Below are positions 37,401 through 48,083 of a stretch of DNA of 64,000 nt, piece after piece (positions within the stretch are counted from its first letter, which is position 1; each line of letters opens with the position of its first letter). The notes beneath the pieces are model-generated. The model was given only the letters and a program-made list of their open reading frames with translations, searched no databases and had not been told where the DNA came from. This DNA is from Psoroptes ovis. Its lineage: Eukaryota > Arthropoda > Arachnida > Sarcoptiformes > Psoroptidae. The stretch spans positions 186,001-250,000 of the forward strand of contig PQWQ01000005.1 of assembly GCA_002943765.1 (NCBI GenBank), given 5' to 3'. A program made the translations under genes and the position numbers.

Positions 37401-37765
37401 TATTTATGAATTAATTGCATTGTAATTGGAATTATTTTTTAAAATTAATTTTTTCCATTCTGATTAACAAAAACAGAATTTTAAGAGGTTCAAATTGGGG
37501 TCAAGATTAATTTAAGCAAAGAATTTCAACACAAAACTTACTTGCAAAAATCGTTGGCAATCATTAAAGATGCAAATGAATGCTGATTATGATCATCATT
37601 TGTCATCATTGCTGCTTTATCATTTGTTAATGTCGATTGTTGTTGATGTATAAGCTGTGCGTTTATGGCCATAGGAATGTATACGAATGAAAACAACAAT
37701 TCAACGATAAAACACAGCCAAAGTGGATTAAGCTTTGATAATGATGATAATCGTATGACAGCCAT
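34490..37765 (-). CDS. Cys-loop ligand-gated ion channel, anion-channel clade
   Basis: Seven exons on the minus strand: 37542-37765, 36627-37219, 36497-36558, 36185-36432, 35962-36044, 35101-35892, 34490-35037. All phases match, for 849 residues. A signal peptide is followed by about 230 residues of low-complexity Ser/His/Asp-rich extension, unusual for this family. The ligand-binding domain starts near HPVYIGLEILDIDRI. The 13-residue Cys-loop is at 383-397 (C...YPMDKHSC). TM1-TM3 lie at about 479-561, a 250-residue intracellular loop follows, and TM4 is at about 823-845. TM2 begins AVPGRMSLGIMSTLT; anion channels normally have PAR here. The second cysteine pair of GluCl/GlyR types is absent. 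It is closest in style to invertebrate pHCl/GABA/histamine-type channels; ligand unknown. Intron 1 contains a family-1 element. Confidence 0.9.
37319..37400. mobile_element. Family-1 element, subtype C, intronic
   Basis: TTCGGTTGTCCGAAAAG start, TTCGGACAACCTAA end, in intron 1 of the Cys-loop channel. Confidence 0.86.
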
Positions 37766-37903
37766 TATTTACCATGAATTTAACAGATGATGATTGGTAC
37801 AGATTATAGTTTTTGGTTGAAATTATGACATTATTCTTTTGGTGGTGAAGTGATCTGACATTGAAATGAATAGAATATAAATGAAATATATTTGAATGCT
37901 ATA

Positions 37904-37986
37904 TTAGATTGTCCGAAAAGTTCATTCGGCCTAATCAATCGAAAGTTGTTCATGAAAATCGGCCAAAAATTTCCGAACAGCCTCAA
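37904..37986. mobile_element. Family-1 element, subtype C
   Basis: TTAGATTGTCCGAAAAGTTC start, a decayed CCGAACAGCCTCAA end. Confidence 0.82.
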
Positions 37987-38321
37987 TATTTGAATGAATG
38001 TTATTGACATTTATTGTTTGATTCCATAGTCGATAATATCGATCTATTATTTATTATTATTGTTTTGGACAATCAATCAGGTGCTTTTCTAACAGCAACC
38101 CATTCATTACACGAGCTTTTCGGGCCTGCACCTGCTCCAATTACCGAACGATGGGTCGATTTGTAGACTGTCAAACGTCAAATTAATCAATGTTTTTCCC
38201 TGTTACTACGAGACACATGAACGGGGTAAATCAATTGATTGGCAATCATTCAGAATCATTCAAAAACATCTTAACCTTAAATATGTTCAATTACCAAAAC
38301 TGTGAAATCGATCGAAATATA

Positions 38322-38404
38322 TTAGGTTGTCCGAAAAGTTCATCCGGCTTAATCAATCGAGAGTTATTCATGAATATCGGCCAAAACTTTCCGGACAACC
38401 TGAA
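38322..38404. mobile_element. Family-1 element, subtype C
   Basis: TTAGGTTGTCCGAAAAGTTC start, CCGGACAACCTGAA end, TA flanks. Confidence 0.86.
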
Positions 38405-38609
38405 TATATATTTTAATTAAATAAATTCTTGATATTTTCTAAAAAATATAAACGAAGGAAAAATTGGTGCATATTGATTAATCGATCTGTATTTATTTGG
38501 CAATTTGACAAAGTATTGATATGTTTTGAAATAATGTATTCTGTTGAATATTTCGGTAAATAAATGGAATAATTTCAAATTAAAATGCACAAATTATTCA
38601 CTGATATAT

Positions 38610-38690
38610 TTAGGGTGTCCGGAAAGTTTTAGCCGATTTTCATGTGGCAACTCTATCGATTAAGCGGAATGAACTTTTCGGACAGCCTAA
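38610..38690. mobile_element. Family-1 element, subtype C
   Basis: TTAGGGTGTCCGGAAAG start, TTCGGACAGCCTAA end, internal GGCAACTCTATCGATTAAGC. Confidence 0.86.
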
Positions 38691-39086
38691 TATTTTCGAA
38701 AAAAATATATAAATGAACTTATGAATAATTTATAACCCTATCACACAATAACAACAACAATATTAACTGGAATGGAATTCTTTTTATCTGAAGCATCACA
38801 TTTTTTGGCTAGATCATCATCATCAGTCATTGACGACATAATTTTAATTGTGATCAGCCGGGCGTATAGATGACAATATGTTTTTTTTTGGCCATCATAT
38901 TCACTCACACAAGAATTGTCAAACATATTTTTCTTTGAACCATCCAACCATCCTTTCAACCTATTATCAATCCTGAATGAAATTATTATTATCAATCCAT
39001 CAATGGATTGATTAATAATAATGAAGATGATCAAAGAATGAACGACAACAATATTCGAATTAAAATTCAATAATTTTGAAATTTTA

Positions 39087-39247
39087 CAAGGTTTCAAGTT
39101 TTAATTCGGATTTTTAAAATTAATTTTCGTAGTTTTTAAACTGAATTTCGTAATTATACAGTTTAAAATTGCATTCAAAACGACGAAAATCAACTTGAAA
39201 ACTACGAAAATCAATTTTAAAACTCTGAATTAAAACTTGAAACCTTG
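39087..39247. mobile_element. Family-2 element, long form
   Basis: CAAGGTTTCAAG start and CTTGAAACCTTG end with TA outside. About 161 bp, with a repeated CGAAAATCAACTTGAAAACT inner arm that the shorter copies lack. Confidence 0.82.
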
Positions 39248-39459
39248 TAAATTCTCAAAACACATTCATTGAATTTTTAATGATAAAATCTAATTTAAAA
39301 AATTTCGAATGAATTTAATTCATTCAAAATGAATTCATTCGAAATGAAAATGCCAATACCAAGACACAGGCATTAAACCATTGAAGATTCAATTTTAATT
39401 GATATTTTAAAAATAGATCAAATTACAAATGTAGATTATTTGATCTTCTCAGCAAAATA

Positions 39460-39539
39460 TTAGCTTGTCCGGAAAGTTTTTGCCGGTTATATGATAGAAA
39501 ATAATTGTAAAATCGGCAAGAACTTTTCTGACAACCTAA
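39460..39539. mobile_element. Family-1 element, subtype D
   Basis: TTAGCTTGTCCGGAAAG start, TTTTCTGACAACCTAA end, internal TTATATGATAGAAAAT. Confidence 0.85.
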
Positions 39540-39702
39540 ATATATTCTTAGTAAAAACATTGAAATTAGCTTAGGAAAATGATGACACATCTGTATGTTT
39601 TATGATGAAAAAAACATTGAAAATTAAGATGAATAATTATTTGAAGAATTAAATTTAATTCTTTGTATTTGTTTGTTTGATTGCCAGGCAACCCGAATAA
39701 TA

Positions 39703-39784
39703 TTAGTCTGTCCGAAAAGTTCTTGCCGATTTTACAATGATTTTTCAATGATAAAAGCGGCTAATACTTTTCGGGCAACCCGAA
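39703..39784. mobile_element. Family-1 element, subtype B/D-like
   Basis: TTAGTCTGTCCGAAAAG start, TTTTCGGGCAACCCGAA end, variant interior. Confidence 0.82.
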
Positions 39785-40159
39785 TGATATTTGTTTTTCA
39801 GTTTTTTCAAATGTTTGCCTTGAAATTAATCTGGCAACCAACAAATACACAACAAATGTTCATGATCAACTATTTGAATGAATGAACAAATGATTGATTA
39901 ATGTTTGTGTTACGCTTGTTACGGCAGCATCTATCTATCTATAAATTTGAATAAATGAAGATCAAGATCAAAGCCAATAACAGGCCAATAATCGATTTGG
40001 ATGGATGTCATTCGATTCGATTCCATTGATTGTTTGCAGATTAGATTCGGGTAATCTTGGAATCATTCATTATTTCAAATTGAAAGTCAATTTGAAAATT
40101 GATATTCGACAAATGGCAAAAGCCAATTCACAAGGAATGATTATCATTGTTCTAATCTA

Positions 40160-40239
40160 TTAGGTGGTCCGAAAAGTTCATCCGGCTCAATCAATAGAGT
40201 TGTTCAAGAAAATCGGCCAAAACTTTCCGGTCAACCAAA
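40160..40239. mobile_element. Family-1 element, subtype C
   Basis: TTAGGTGGTCCGAAAAG start, CCGGTCAACCAAA end, internal TCAATCAATAGAGTTG. Confidence 0.83.
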
Positions 40240-40437
40240 ATATATTGTCTATGATGTTGGTTATTGATTGATTGACACATTTGGTATTTTGTGTTTTTGT
40301 CCTAAAAAACAAATTGTGCCACAATCGATTTTCAAAGTTGATGGCATCAAGCGGAATCGGATGTCTAGGGTTTGGGTAGCCAAAGATAAGAGGTATATAC
40401 GGATATATATTTACATTTCAAAAAATTAAATTAAATA

Positions 40438-40518
40438 TTAGTCTGTCCGGAAAGTTTTGGCCGATTTTCGTGAACAACTTTGATTGATTATTCAGAATGA
40501 ACTTTTCGGACAACTGAA
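40438..40518. mobile_element. Family-1 element, subtype C
   Basis: TTAGTCTGTCCGGAAAG start, TTCGGACAACTGAA end. Confidence 0.82.
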
Positions 40519-41147
40519 ATAATTTTCAAATTAAATTAAATTGAAAAAATATGTTTGAAATGTTTGTTCAATATTTTTTCACACAGAGAAATGAAAATAT
40601 TTATTTACAATGTAAACACACATACATACATGGCTTGCCAAGATGTTATTCTAAATATTCGGGCATATATTAATTCATGGACATATTGATTCATTTTGGT
40701 TTAATTCACCATCAGAGATTCGTGTTATGATCACAGTATTAATTATTAAAAGATGATTTCAATAAGATGTTTTTGAATTAAGATGCAACAGCAACAGCAA
40801 CAGCAGCAACAACAACAACGAACGATCACATTACAATATAATGATCATTGAATTATTGAATTATTTATCATGATCAAAATTTGGATGATTGAAATTTATT
40901 GAGATTATTATTCTATGTGAAGAAATTCAAATTCAAATCATTCTTCTTAACAAGTATGTAAATCAAACTGGGTAAGATTGAATGGGAGAAATCAACTGAA
41001 TTTTGTCGAATAATTTTCGCTTCGTGTTCGGTGTTGATTCAGTGCACAAGTTTTTGCTTCGGGTCTCAGGTTGTTTTTGGTGGTAGAATCGTTTTGGTAG
41101 AAGCATATTTTGGCATCGATTTTTTTTGCGGCCACCCAAATATATAT

Positions 41148-41281
41148 TCAAGTTTTAATTCAGAGTTTTAAAGTTGATTTTCGTAGTTTTAAAATTGAAT
41201 TTCGTAATTTCACCGATTTAAAATTGCATTTGAAACTGTGAAAATTAATTTTAAAACTACGAATTTAAACTTTAAACCTTG
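41148..41281. mobile_element. Family-2 element, left end worn
   Basis: Interior and right end (CTTTAAACCTTG then TA) are clear. The left CAGGG end is missing or mutated. Confidence 0.75.
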
Positions 41282-41907
41282 TAAATTCAATATGTATGCA
41301 ATGCCATATGCGTCTTAGTAATTCACCATCAATTCTTGTCATGCGTTTCTTATATTCTTACATATCTTCGGATATTCTTCATTACGACTGTGTGAATTTC
41401 AATGAAAAATTTAGTTAAATCATCAACAAGAATATATACGCATGTACCTGTGCAGCTTCAATCGGTCATTCGTTCGATTCGATCTTCTTCTTCCTTTTCA
41501 TTTTCTTAAACTTGAATCATTCGGGTACCATAATGGCATAGGCCCTAGGAAATAGGAGTCTTGGAACACGGGAAAACAATTGGAACCCCCCTAAAAAACA
41601 GTAAGGCAACATACACGGACCCCATTAACCATCGACAAAAAGAAATTATAACTGTTGAGTTTGTTCGGCGTACATACACACACACAAATCGACAATATTA
41701 AAATTGATCACCAAAATAATATTTATGAATAATGATGAAGGCGCGCAATGCGCACTCCACCTTTTATCATCATCGATGATGAGGTGGTTGCACTTATTCG
41801 GAACCCTGAACAAGTGCTGCCACCATCGCAGTCATCATATTCATAAATAATTATTATTCAATGTCTGTATTTAATGATCACAATCAATTTCAATCGAAGC
41901 AATCATA

Positions 41908-41987
41908 TTAGATTGTCCCATAAGTTCTTGCCGTTTTTTAAATGAAAAAAAATTTAAAAAACGGCAAGAACTTATGGGACAATCCAA
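41908..41987. mobile_element. Family-1 element, subtype A
   Basis: TTAGATTGTCCCATAAG to CTTATGGGACAATCCAA, TA flanks. The only subtype A copy in the right half of the window. Confidence 0.87.
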
Positions 41988-42293
41988 TATTTAAGGGACT
42001 AAATTACTAAATTTTTGATTATGTTGAAAATGTTTTAGGGCCCAGACCCGGATCCAGACCCAAATATGAATTTTACATTTATTCATTTTTTCATTTATTT
42101 TTTAAATAATAATTCAAATTAATATTTAATGAGACAATCATTGTGCACAGTATACATTTGTTGATCAAATATCGTATGAAATATGTGAGGACCGAGGTAC
42201 GGAATGAAATGAATTTTGAATGGAAAATATTTGTAAAGTGAATAATTGTAAATGAATGGACTGAATCATAATTCGTATCATATTCTTTTGATT

Positions 42294-43244
42294 TTAATTC
42301 CGATAATCGCTTTTCAATTCTTCACTTTGACGATATAATAAAAATGAAAATATCAATGAACCTAGTTCGACTAGGATTAGCGAACAAACAATACCACCGA
42401 CAGCACCGCCACGTTTTTCCAAATATCTTCGCAGCATTTCGGCACAACTCTTCAGGGAAAGGTGGAAAAAATTATTAGAATAATTCTATGTGAATGCAAA
42501 TGGGACTAACCCTTATATTAATATTGTTAGTACGAGGTGAATTACACGAGGCCGGTATATCTTGATACATTTTACGATAATCGAGCATTGTTTCAGCGCC
42601 ACAACATTCCAATTTCAGTTGGATAAGATCCAGGAATTGTCTGGATTTAGTATTATACAGTCGTTGTTCCATATGCCATTTAAATTCATCACCAAGATGA
42701 TATTGCAATGTATCACCACCTGGTATTCTCCATACTAAAACTGCGGCTGCAATTTCTAATATGATCAAAATGGCTGACATTATACAGTACTGATCATCAT
42801 CAAGCAGCAGTGTTGTTGTCAAAAACAAAATATTTGAAGAAAAGGGTTCAAATTTGGATTAAATAAGAATGAAATCTAAGTAATAAATAATACTTACGAA
42901 AAGCATTAAAAATTTAAATTCATGTGCAGCACCTAAACAACCTAAAAATCCAAGCACTAAAATCAGCGCACTGATTGCCAAACAAATATATGTTGCTTGA
43001 TAATATCTGTAGATGTCCATATTATCACCATATGCCCATAATGCTGAATCCGATCGAATCCAAATACAAACGCCGAGTAAAGCAACACCTAGGGTCTTTG
43101 AATTATTATAATTCATTATAATTAATGGGTTAAAATCAAGGCAAAATCTGAACTAAAACCTTAAACACATACCCAAAGTAAAAAATTGACGGCATATACA
43201 CCTAGTTTCATTGGCACCAAACTTTCATGTTGAGTGGCTCCCAT
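42294..43244 (-). CDS. Tetraspanin
   Basis: Four exons, 43173-43244, 42898-43095, 42511-42789 and 42294-42449, all phase 0, give 234 residues, the normal tetraspanin size. Four transmembrane segments: about 13-35 (KLGVYAVNFLLWTLGVALLG), 57-77, 88-110 (CIMSAILIILEIAAAVLVW) and 198-220. The large extracellular loop carries the CCG motif (LECCGAETM), a further Cys in IPASCNS and another in IRSCAEML. The short C-terminal tail ends SEELKSDYRN. Tetraspanins organise membrane microdomains with integrins and other receptors. The frame upstream of the ATG stays open and ends at an acceptor-like CAG, so a 5' non-coding exon is likely. Confidence 0.92.
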
Positions 43245-44421
43245 TTTTGCTGATGTTGTTGTTGTTGTTGTAAGGCCAATACCTGTGATTTGGATGTTTT
43301 TTTTGTGCAGGCAAAATTTCAAAATTATTCAAAAGGTAAAACAATCAATTATGGTGAACACAAAGCGAAGAAAAATTCCAAAAAAAAAATTCAAATTATG
43401 AATTGCGTATCAAAGATTGCAGTTGAAACAAAAATTACAGGGCTTATCAGGCCAAGTAAAATGATCAAACAATTGTTTAGTCATGGAAATATAACGGTAA
43501 AGCAATGAGAATCAAGCATTTCAATTGCAAATCACTTATCCATACATATCAATGGTTAGCAAACGGTGGTAACCATTGATATTATCCATTTATATCATCA
43601 TCATTAATCATTTATTTATTCATATTTATAACGGTAACCAACGGTGATGATGATGATTTCAAAAAGTTTTCACCAAGTCCAACCTAACAACAACAACAAC
43701 ATCATTATCGAATTATACACACTCATATTTTCTTAATGAAATAGGTAACGATGCCAACCTGTGAACATTGAATAATATCATTGGAAAAATCATAGCTATA
43801 ATCATCAATACACAGGTGTGTCTACATTCAATGATATTTTGATTCATAAATATTTTTTGTCTTTGGTGACATATTTGAATGTAATCGGAATCGGATATAT
43901 TTTTCTTCGATTGAAAACATGCTTTAGATCGAATTACAATCATTTAATCAATCAAACAATTGAAAAGAGACAAATTGATGATTATAACTTGTTGTTTTAT
44001 TATTAATCGATTTTTTTTTCATTTTGGTTTCTATGGTTAAAATAAATAAAGGTTGTCCTAAAAGTTTTGGCCGATTTTCATGTGGCAACTCTATTCGATT
44101 AAGCCGAATGAACTTTTCGAACAACTTAATAATAATAATATTTCTATGAGTGTATTTTTACACACACAAATATATATCAGCACATGTATTTGTTTTTATT
44201 TATTTGTTTTGTTATTTGAAAATTGCAATTAAACAATTGATCGTTTTTTCTTCAAATGACAAACAACAAAATGATCTTTAATCATCATCATCAATTTATC
44301 AATTTGTCAAATTGTGTCAATGAGAATGTGATATGAAATTTTCAAAAAAATTTTAAAGTATGCAGCGCCATCTTTTGGCGATCAACTTAAATTCTGTAAA
44401 ATTTGAATTTTAAAAATTTAA
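43245..44421. other. Spacer between tetraspanin and small secreted gene
   Basis: Probable promoter of the tetraspanin gene, one family-1 element (44048-44129), and AT-rich DNA. Short frames at 43290 and 43713 have no supporting features. Confidence 0.5.
44048..44129. mobile_element. Family-1 element, subtype C
   Basis: AAAGGTTGTCCTAAAAG start, TTCGAACAACTTAA end, internal GGCAACTCTATTCGATTAAG. Confidence 0.83.
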
Positions 44422-44763
44422 TCAAAGAAATTGACGCCAAAAATTGGCTAATCGACGTTCGAATAAATAAAATGGATTAATAATAAGCCACCATAATTGA
44501 TGATTTCGGTGATGATGACGATGACGATGTGGTCGTGTCATGTTGTTAACCCGGTTATAATAATCATCTGGATATGGTAGAAAATGATTTTGACCTGGTG
44601 GAATCGGTGTTTGACCCGGTGTCGATTTTGTTCGATTTGTTTTCTTATGTTCTACTTCTACGTTCTTTTCACCTTTGGCCAATTCATTTGCTGCCGATTC
44701 TCGGTCCAAAGTGGCGGTACAGAGTAAACAAAGCACGATGAATACGGGTAAATTTTTGGCCAT
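44422..44763 (-). CDS. Small secreted basic His/Pro-rich protein
   Basis: A single-exon frame of 113 codons from the ATG at 44763. Residues 1-24 are a clear signal peptide (MAKNLPVFIVLCLLCTATLD). The mature part is basic and polar, with a Pro-rich stretch (TPGQTPIPPGQNHFLPYP) and a His/Arg run (PHRHRHHHRNH). It ends in an aromatic and basic tail (FERRLANFWRQFL). No cysteines occur in the mature part. The family is not recognised. It could be a metal-binding or antimicrobial-type secreted peptide, which is inference from composition only. Confidence 0.65.
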   Translation of the reverse strand: MAKNLPVFIVLCLLCTATLDRESAANELAKGEKNVEVEHKKTNRTKSTPGQTPIPPGQNHFLPYPDDYYNRVNNMTRPHRHRHHHRNHQLWWLIINPFYLFERRLANFWRQFL

Positions 44764-45016
44764 TTTTCAGCTGGTATTTTGTATTGATTCACTCACGAAT
44801 CACTTACCAAACGACTCCTGACACATTTATATATGTGAAATTTAGGCGTAACGAATTGCGAATCTTGTGATTCGAAAGCTGTCCAAATACATGAAATCAC
44901 CAGATTCAAGGATAAACAATGATCGATCAAACGATCAATCAATCGTTGATCAATTAGAGTTGTCAAAAATTAATTACATTTTCACATTTATATTCACCAC
45001 ATGTGATATCAAAATA

Positions 45017-45099
45017 TTAAGGTTGTCCGAAAAGTTTTGGCCGATTTTCAATGAGCAACTTTGATTGAATAAGCCGAATGAATTTTTCGGACAGCCAAA
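45017..45099. mobile_element. Family-1 element, subtype C
   Basis: TTAAGGTTGTCCGAAAAG start, TTCGGACAGCCAAA end. Confidence 0.83.
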
Positions 45100-45157
45100 T
45101 AGATTATCAATTAAATTTATTTCAAAACAAATCAAATCAAATCATATCAGGTGTACA

Positions 45158-45179
45158 TCATCAGGTGTACACCTGATGA
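45158..45179. repeat. 22-bp perfect palindrome
   Basis: Centred on CAGGTGTACACCTG, self-complementary over 22 bp. A copy of its left half (TCAGGTGTACAT) lies directly upstream. No known site assigned. Confidence 0.8.
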
Positions 45180-45286
45180 AACCAATGATTATCCTGTTGT
45201 CAAATGTGCAGATAATAAACCTGAACACGATTGGTAATCGATGGATGGATGCCGCATGGGAGTGGATGATGAAAATGATGATGATA

Positions 45287-45405
45287 CAGGGTTTTAAGTT
45301 TTAATTCAGAGTTTTAAAGTTGATTTTCGTAGTTTTGAATGTAATTTCAAATTGTGAAATTACGAAATCCAATTTTAAAACTACGAATTGAAACTTTAAA
45401 CCATG
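45287..45405. mobile_element. Family-2 element
   Basis: CAGGGTTTTAAG start preceded by TA, CTTTAAACCATG end. Confidence 0.8.
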
Positions 45406-45645
45406 TCCATCATCGGCTTAGATAAATATCGATACCTAAAAATAGAATTTAATTGAAAATTTTTTTTTTTCAAAAAAACAATAATAATAATGACCGATAA
45501 AATAATGTTCATATCATTTTATCCATTAGATGTATTCATATGATTGTTGGTCAAGTGAAATACTTGTAAATAATGATTTTTTTTTTTTTGTTCTTTTTGT
45601 TAAATTGTTTTTAAGTAAAGAAAAAAAGGAGGCTAATTGAATGTA

Positions 45646-45728
45646 TTAGACTGTGTCCGAAAAATTCATTCGGCTTAATCAATAGAGTTGCTGATGAAAA
45701 TCGGCCAAAACTTTTCGGACAACCTACA
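45646..45728. mobile_element. Family-1 element, subtype C
   Basis: TTAGACTGTGTCCGAAAAAT start (two-base insertion), TTCGGACAACCTAC end. Confidence 0.82.
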
Positions 45729-45880
45729 ATACAATATGTGAATGATTGATATAAAATAAAGATATTTGAAAATTTTTTTATTTTATTTAAAATTCCCCGA
45801 CAAAACTAAAAAAAAAAAAAAAATTAAATAAAACATTTTCTTATGGATTTTCGTATATTAGAATGTATAAATTCATCATA

Positions 45881-46045
45881 CTGGTTATTAAAAGTTTTAA
45901 TTCAGAGTTTTAAAATTAATTTTCGTAGTTTTTAATTTAAATTTCGTAATTATACCGTTCGAAATTACATTCAAAACTATGAAAATCAACTTGAAAACTA
46001 CGAAAATTAATTTTAAAATCCCGAATTAAAACTTTTAAAACCGTG
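45881..46045. mobile_element. Family-2 element, long form
   Basis: CTGGTTATTAAAAG start, CTTTTAAAACCGTG end, TA on both sides. About 165 bp with the same inner arm as the copy at 39087. Confidence 0.8.
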
Positions 46046-46622
46046 TACCTAAATATATTTTACATATGAATATATAATGATATTTAAATTGTTGTGATGA
46101 GAAAAACAATTTAAGAAAAATGTTTACAATACTTAAGTGAAGATGCTTATAATTGCAATATAAGCACGTATAACACCACACAAGCACATACATATATGAA
46201 TATATGTTGACCATTTTTGTTTTCTTCCGTGTTTGGTAATTGTGAAGATTATTCATTCATTCAATTATCATTCAAACAGACATTTCATTTTCTTAAGATG
46301 TTAAAATTGATTTTTTAGGGCCCCAAAAAAGCGTCCAAGTATTCAATCGGGGTTCAATCAATCGGGGCTTTGATCGACAATTTATTTGGTTCGAAAAATT
46401 GATGAATGAATCGATGGATGAATGGATTGATTTGATTGATTAATGTCCATTATTTCGGCGAAGAAGATGTTCTTCGTGTCTTATATTATATCAAACACGT
46501 GTCCATCATATTTATGTATGTGTGTGTGTGTGTGTAGGCTTTACAATATACAAATGCCATAATAAATATAATGATTCATAATGATTTTCTTTTGTGGAAC
46601 AACAAAATGAATACCGAAAATA

Positions 46623-46703
46623 TTAGCTTGTCCGAAAAGTTCTGAAGAATTTTTATGAGCAAATTCAATTGATTAAGCCGAATGAACTTTTCGGACAGCC
46701 TTA
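46623..46703. mobile_element. Family-1 element, subtype C
   Basis: TTAGCTTGTCCGAAAAG start, TTCGGACAGCCTTA end. Confidence 0.82.
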
Positions 46704-47043
46704 TATATTTTTTTTTTGGAAAAATACCGGATACGTGCACAATGATAATAAATAAGGAAGACAATAATAATAATAATATGAATACATGTGTTTGTGCAGG
46801 CAGGTAAATTATATTTACCTGTAGATGTTTGTGCACGTATTATTAATATTACCATATAAATGCTTATCATCATCATCCATTCCATTCCATTGTTCGTTGT
46901 TTCCCGATTATTATTATTATTATCATTAAAAGTGGTTATTTAAACATATATGGTTGTCATCATTATTATTATTCATTATTATTATCCCTTTCGTCAAAAA
47001 AATCTGTTCTCTTTGTTTCCAATGAATATTTTTCGTGAATATA

Positions 47044-47123
47044 CAAGGCTGTCCGAAAAGTTCATTCGGCTCAATCAATAGGGGTTGCTCATGAAAATCG
47101 ATTATAACTTTTCGGACAACCAA
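47044..47123. mobile_element. Family-1 element, subtype C
   Basis: CAAGGCTGTCCGAAAAG start, TTCGGACAACCAA end. Confidence 0.82.
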
Positions 47124-47477
47124 TAATATTATTTTTACTCCTTTCTCTTTTATTAATACTGAATATTTCAAAGTCTATTCATTTGTGTTTGATAATGTTC
47201 AGCAAAATAACAATAGACTTGAATGGTGCCAAAATGGAATGAAAAAATAGGAAATTAGGACAATGGTGAAGATGTTTCTGTTATTTGGGGATGCCGAAAA
47301 ATCTTCTGGTGGTAGCCACAATGGCCACAGACAGAGAATGGCCATCAATATAAATACAGCTAACCATATGGACATTGTCCAGATTTTTTTTTCAAATTTT
47401 CGGGAAAAATTTTTCAAATAGTTTCGTATATTTCATTTTTAACGTTCATATATGACGTATCGGAAATTTTCTTAAAT

Positions 47478-48083
47478 ATGATTCAGCTTAATTCAACGAT
47501 AATAAATCATCGGCGTCGGCAAATATCATGGGTCATAGCCATCATTATGATTGTCTTGATTGCAATGATTCTATCACCTGATCAAGGTGTTGAAGCTGGT
47601 AAAAAGAAAAAAATGATGAAAAAATTGAAAAAATTAGCCATGATGGCATTGATGGCTAAAGCACAGAAAAAAATTCTGATACCACTTCCACTGCCGTTAC
47701 CAGTACCGGTGCCGTAAGTTATTTCATTTTTTAAATTACAGGGTTTTAAGTTTTTATTCGGAGTTTTTAAGTTGATTTTCGTAGTTTTGAATCGAATTTC
47801 GAATCGTAAAATTACGAAATCCAATTTTGAAACTATGAATTAAAACTTTAAACCCTGTATGTCAATTTTTTTTAACCTCACATACCTTTGAATTTCCAGT
47901 GTCGTACATAAAAAACAAAAAATATATTCAATGCCCCCGCCATCATATCAAGATTCATATGGAGGTGGTGGCGATGGTGGATATGAGATGGGTAATTATG
48001 GTGGTTCTGGAGGCGGTGGTGGTGATTCTTATGGTGGTAGTGATGGTGGCTACGGCGGCGGCGGTGGTTCTGGAGGTTATTAG
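47478..48083 (+). CDS. Glycine-rich secreted or membrane-anchored structural protein
   Basis: Two exons, 47478-47713 and 47900-48083, joined in phase 2, for 139 residues. The N-terminus has a basic stretch then a hydrophobic segment at about 18-33 (WVIAIIMIVLIAMIL), most likely a signal peptide. A Lys/Met/Ala-rich helix follows, then a Pro-Leu-Val repeat (IPLPLPLPVPVPV). The C-terminal 45 residues are made of Gly-Gly-Tyr/Ser repeats, resembling arthropod cuticle, silk-like or antimicrobial glycine-rich proteins. The intron is almost entirely a family-2 inverted-repeat element (47739-47857). Confidence 0.72.
47739..47857. mobile_element. Family-2 element filling an intron
   Basis: CAGGGTTTTAAG to CTTTAAACCCTG with TA on both sides. 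Lies inside the single intron of the glycine-rich gene. Confidence 0.87.

Larger units (their letters stand above)
37766..42293. other. 4.5-kb gene-poor interval rich in repeats
   Basis: No confirmed gene. It holds eight family-1 elements (37904, 38322, 38610, 39460, 39703, 40160, 40438, 41908) and two family-2 elements (39087 and a worn copy at 41148). Two islands of higher GC stand out, at about 38078-38170 and 41735-41846, and are treated as separate findings. A (CAG/CAA)n run lies at about 40786-40820. Confidence 0.6.
44764..47477. other. 2.7-kb repeat-rich spacer
   Basis: No gene seen. It holds four family-1 elements (45017, 45646, 46623, 47044), two family-2 elements (45287, 45881), a 22-bp perfect palindrome (45158-45179) and a short (GT)n run at about 46517-46536. 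Confidence 0.6.
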
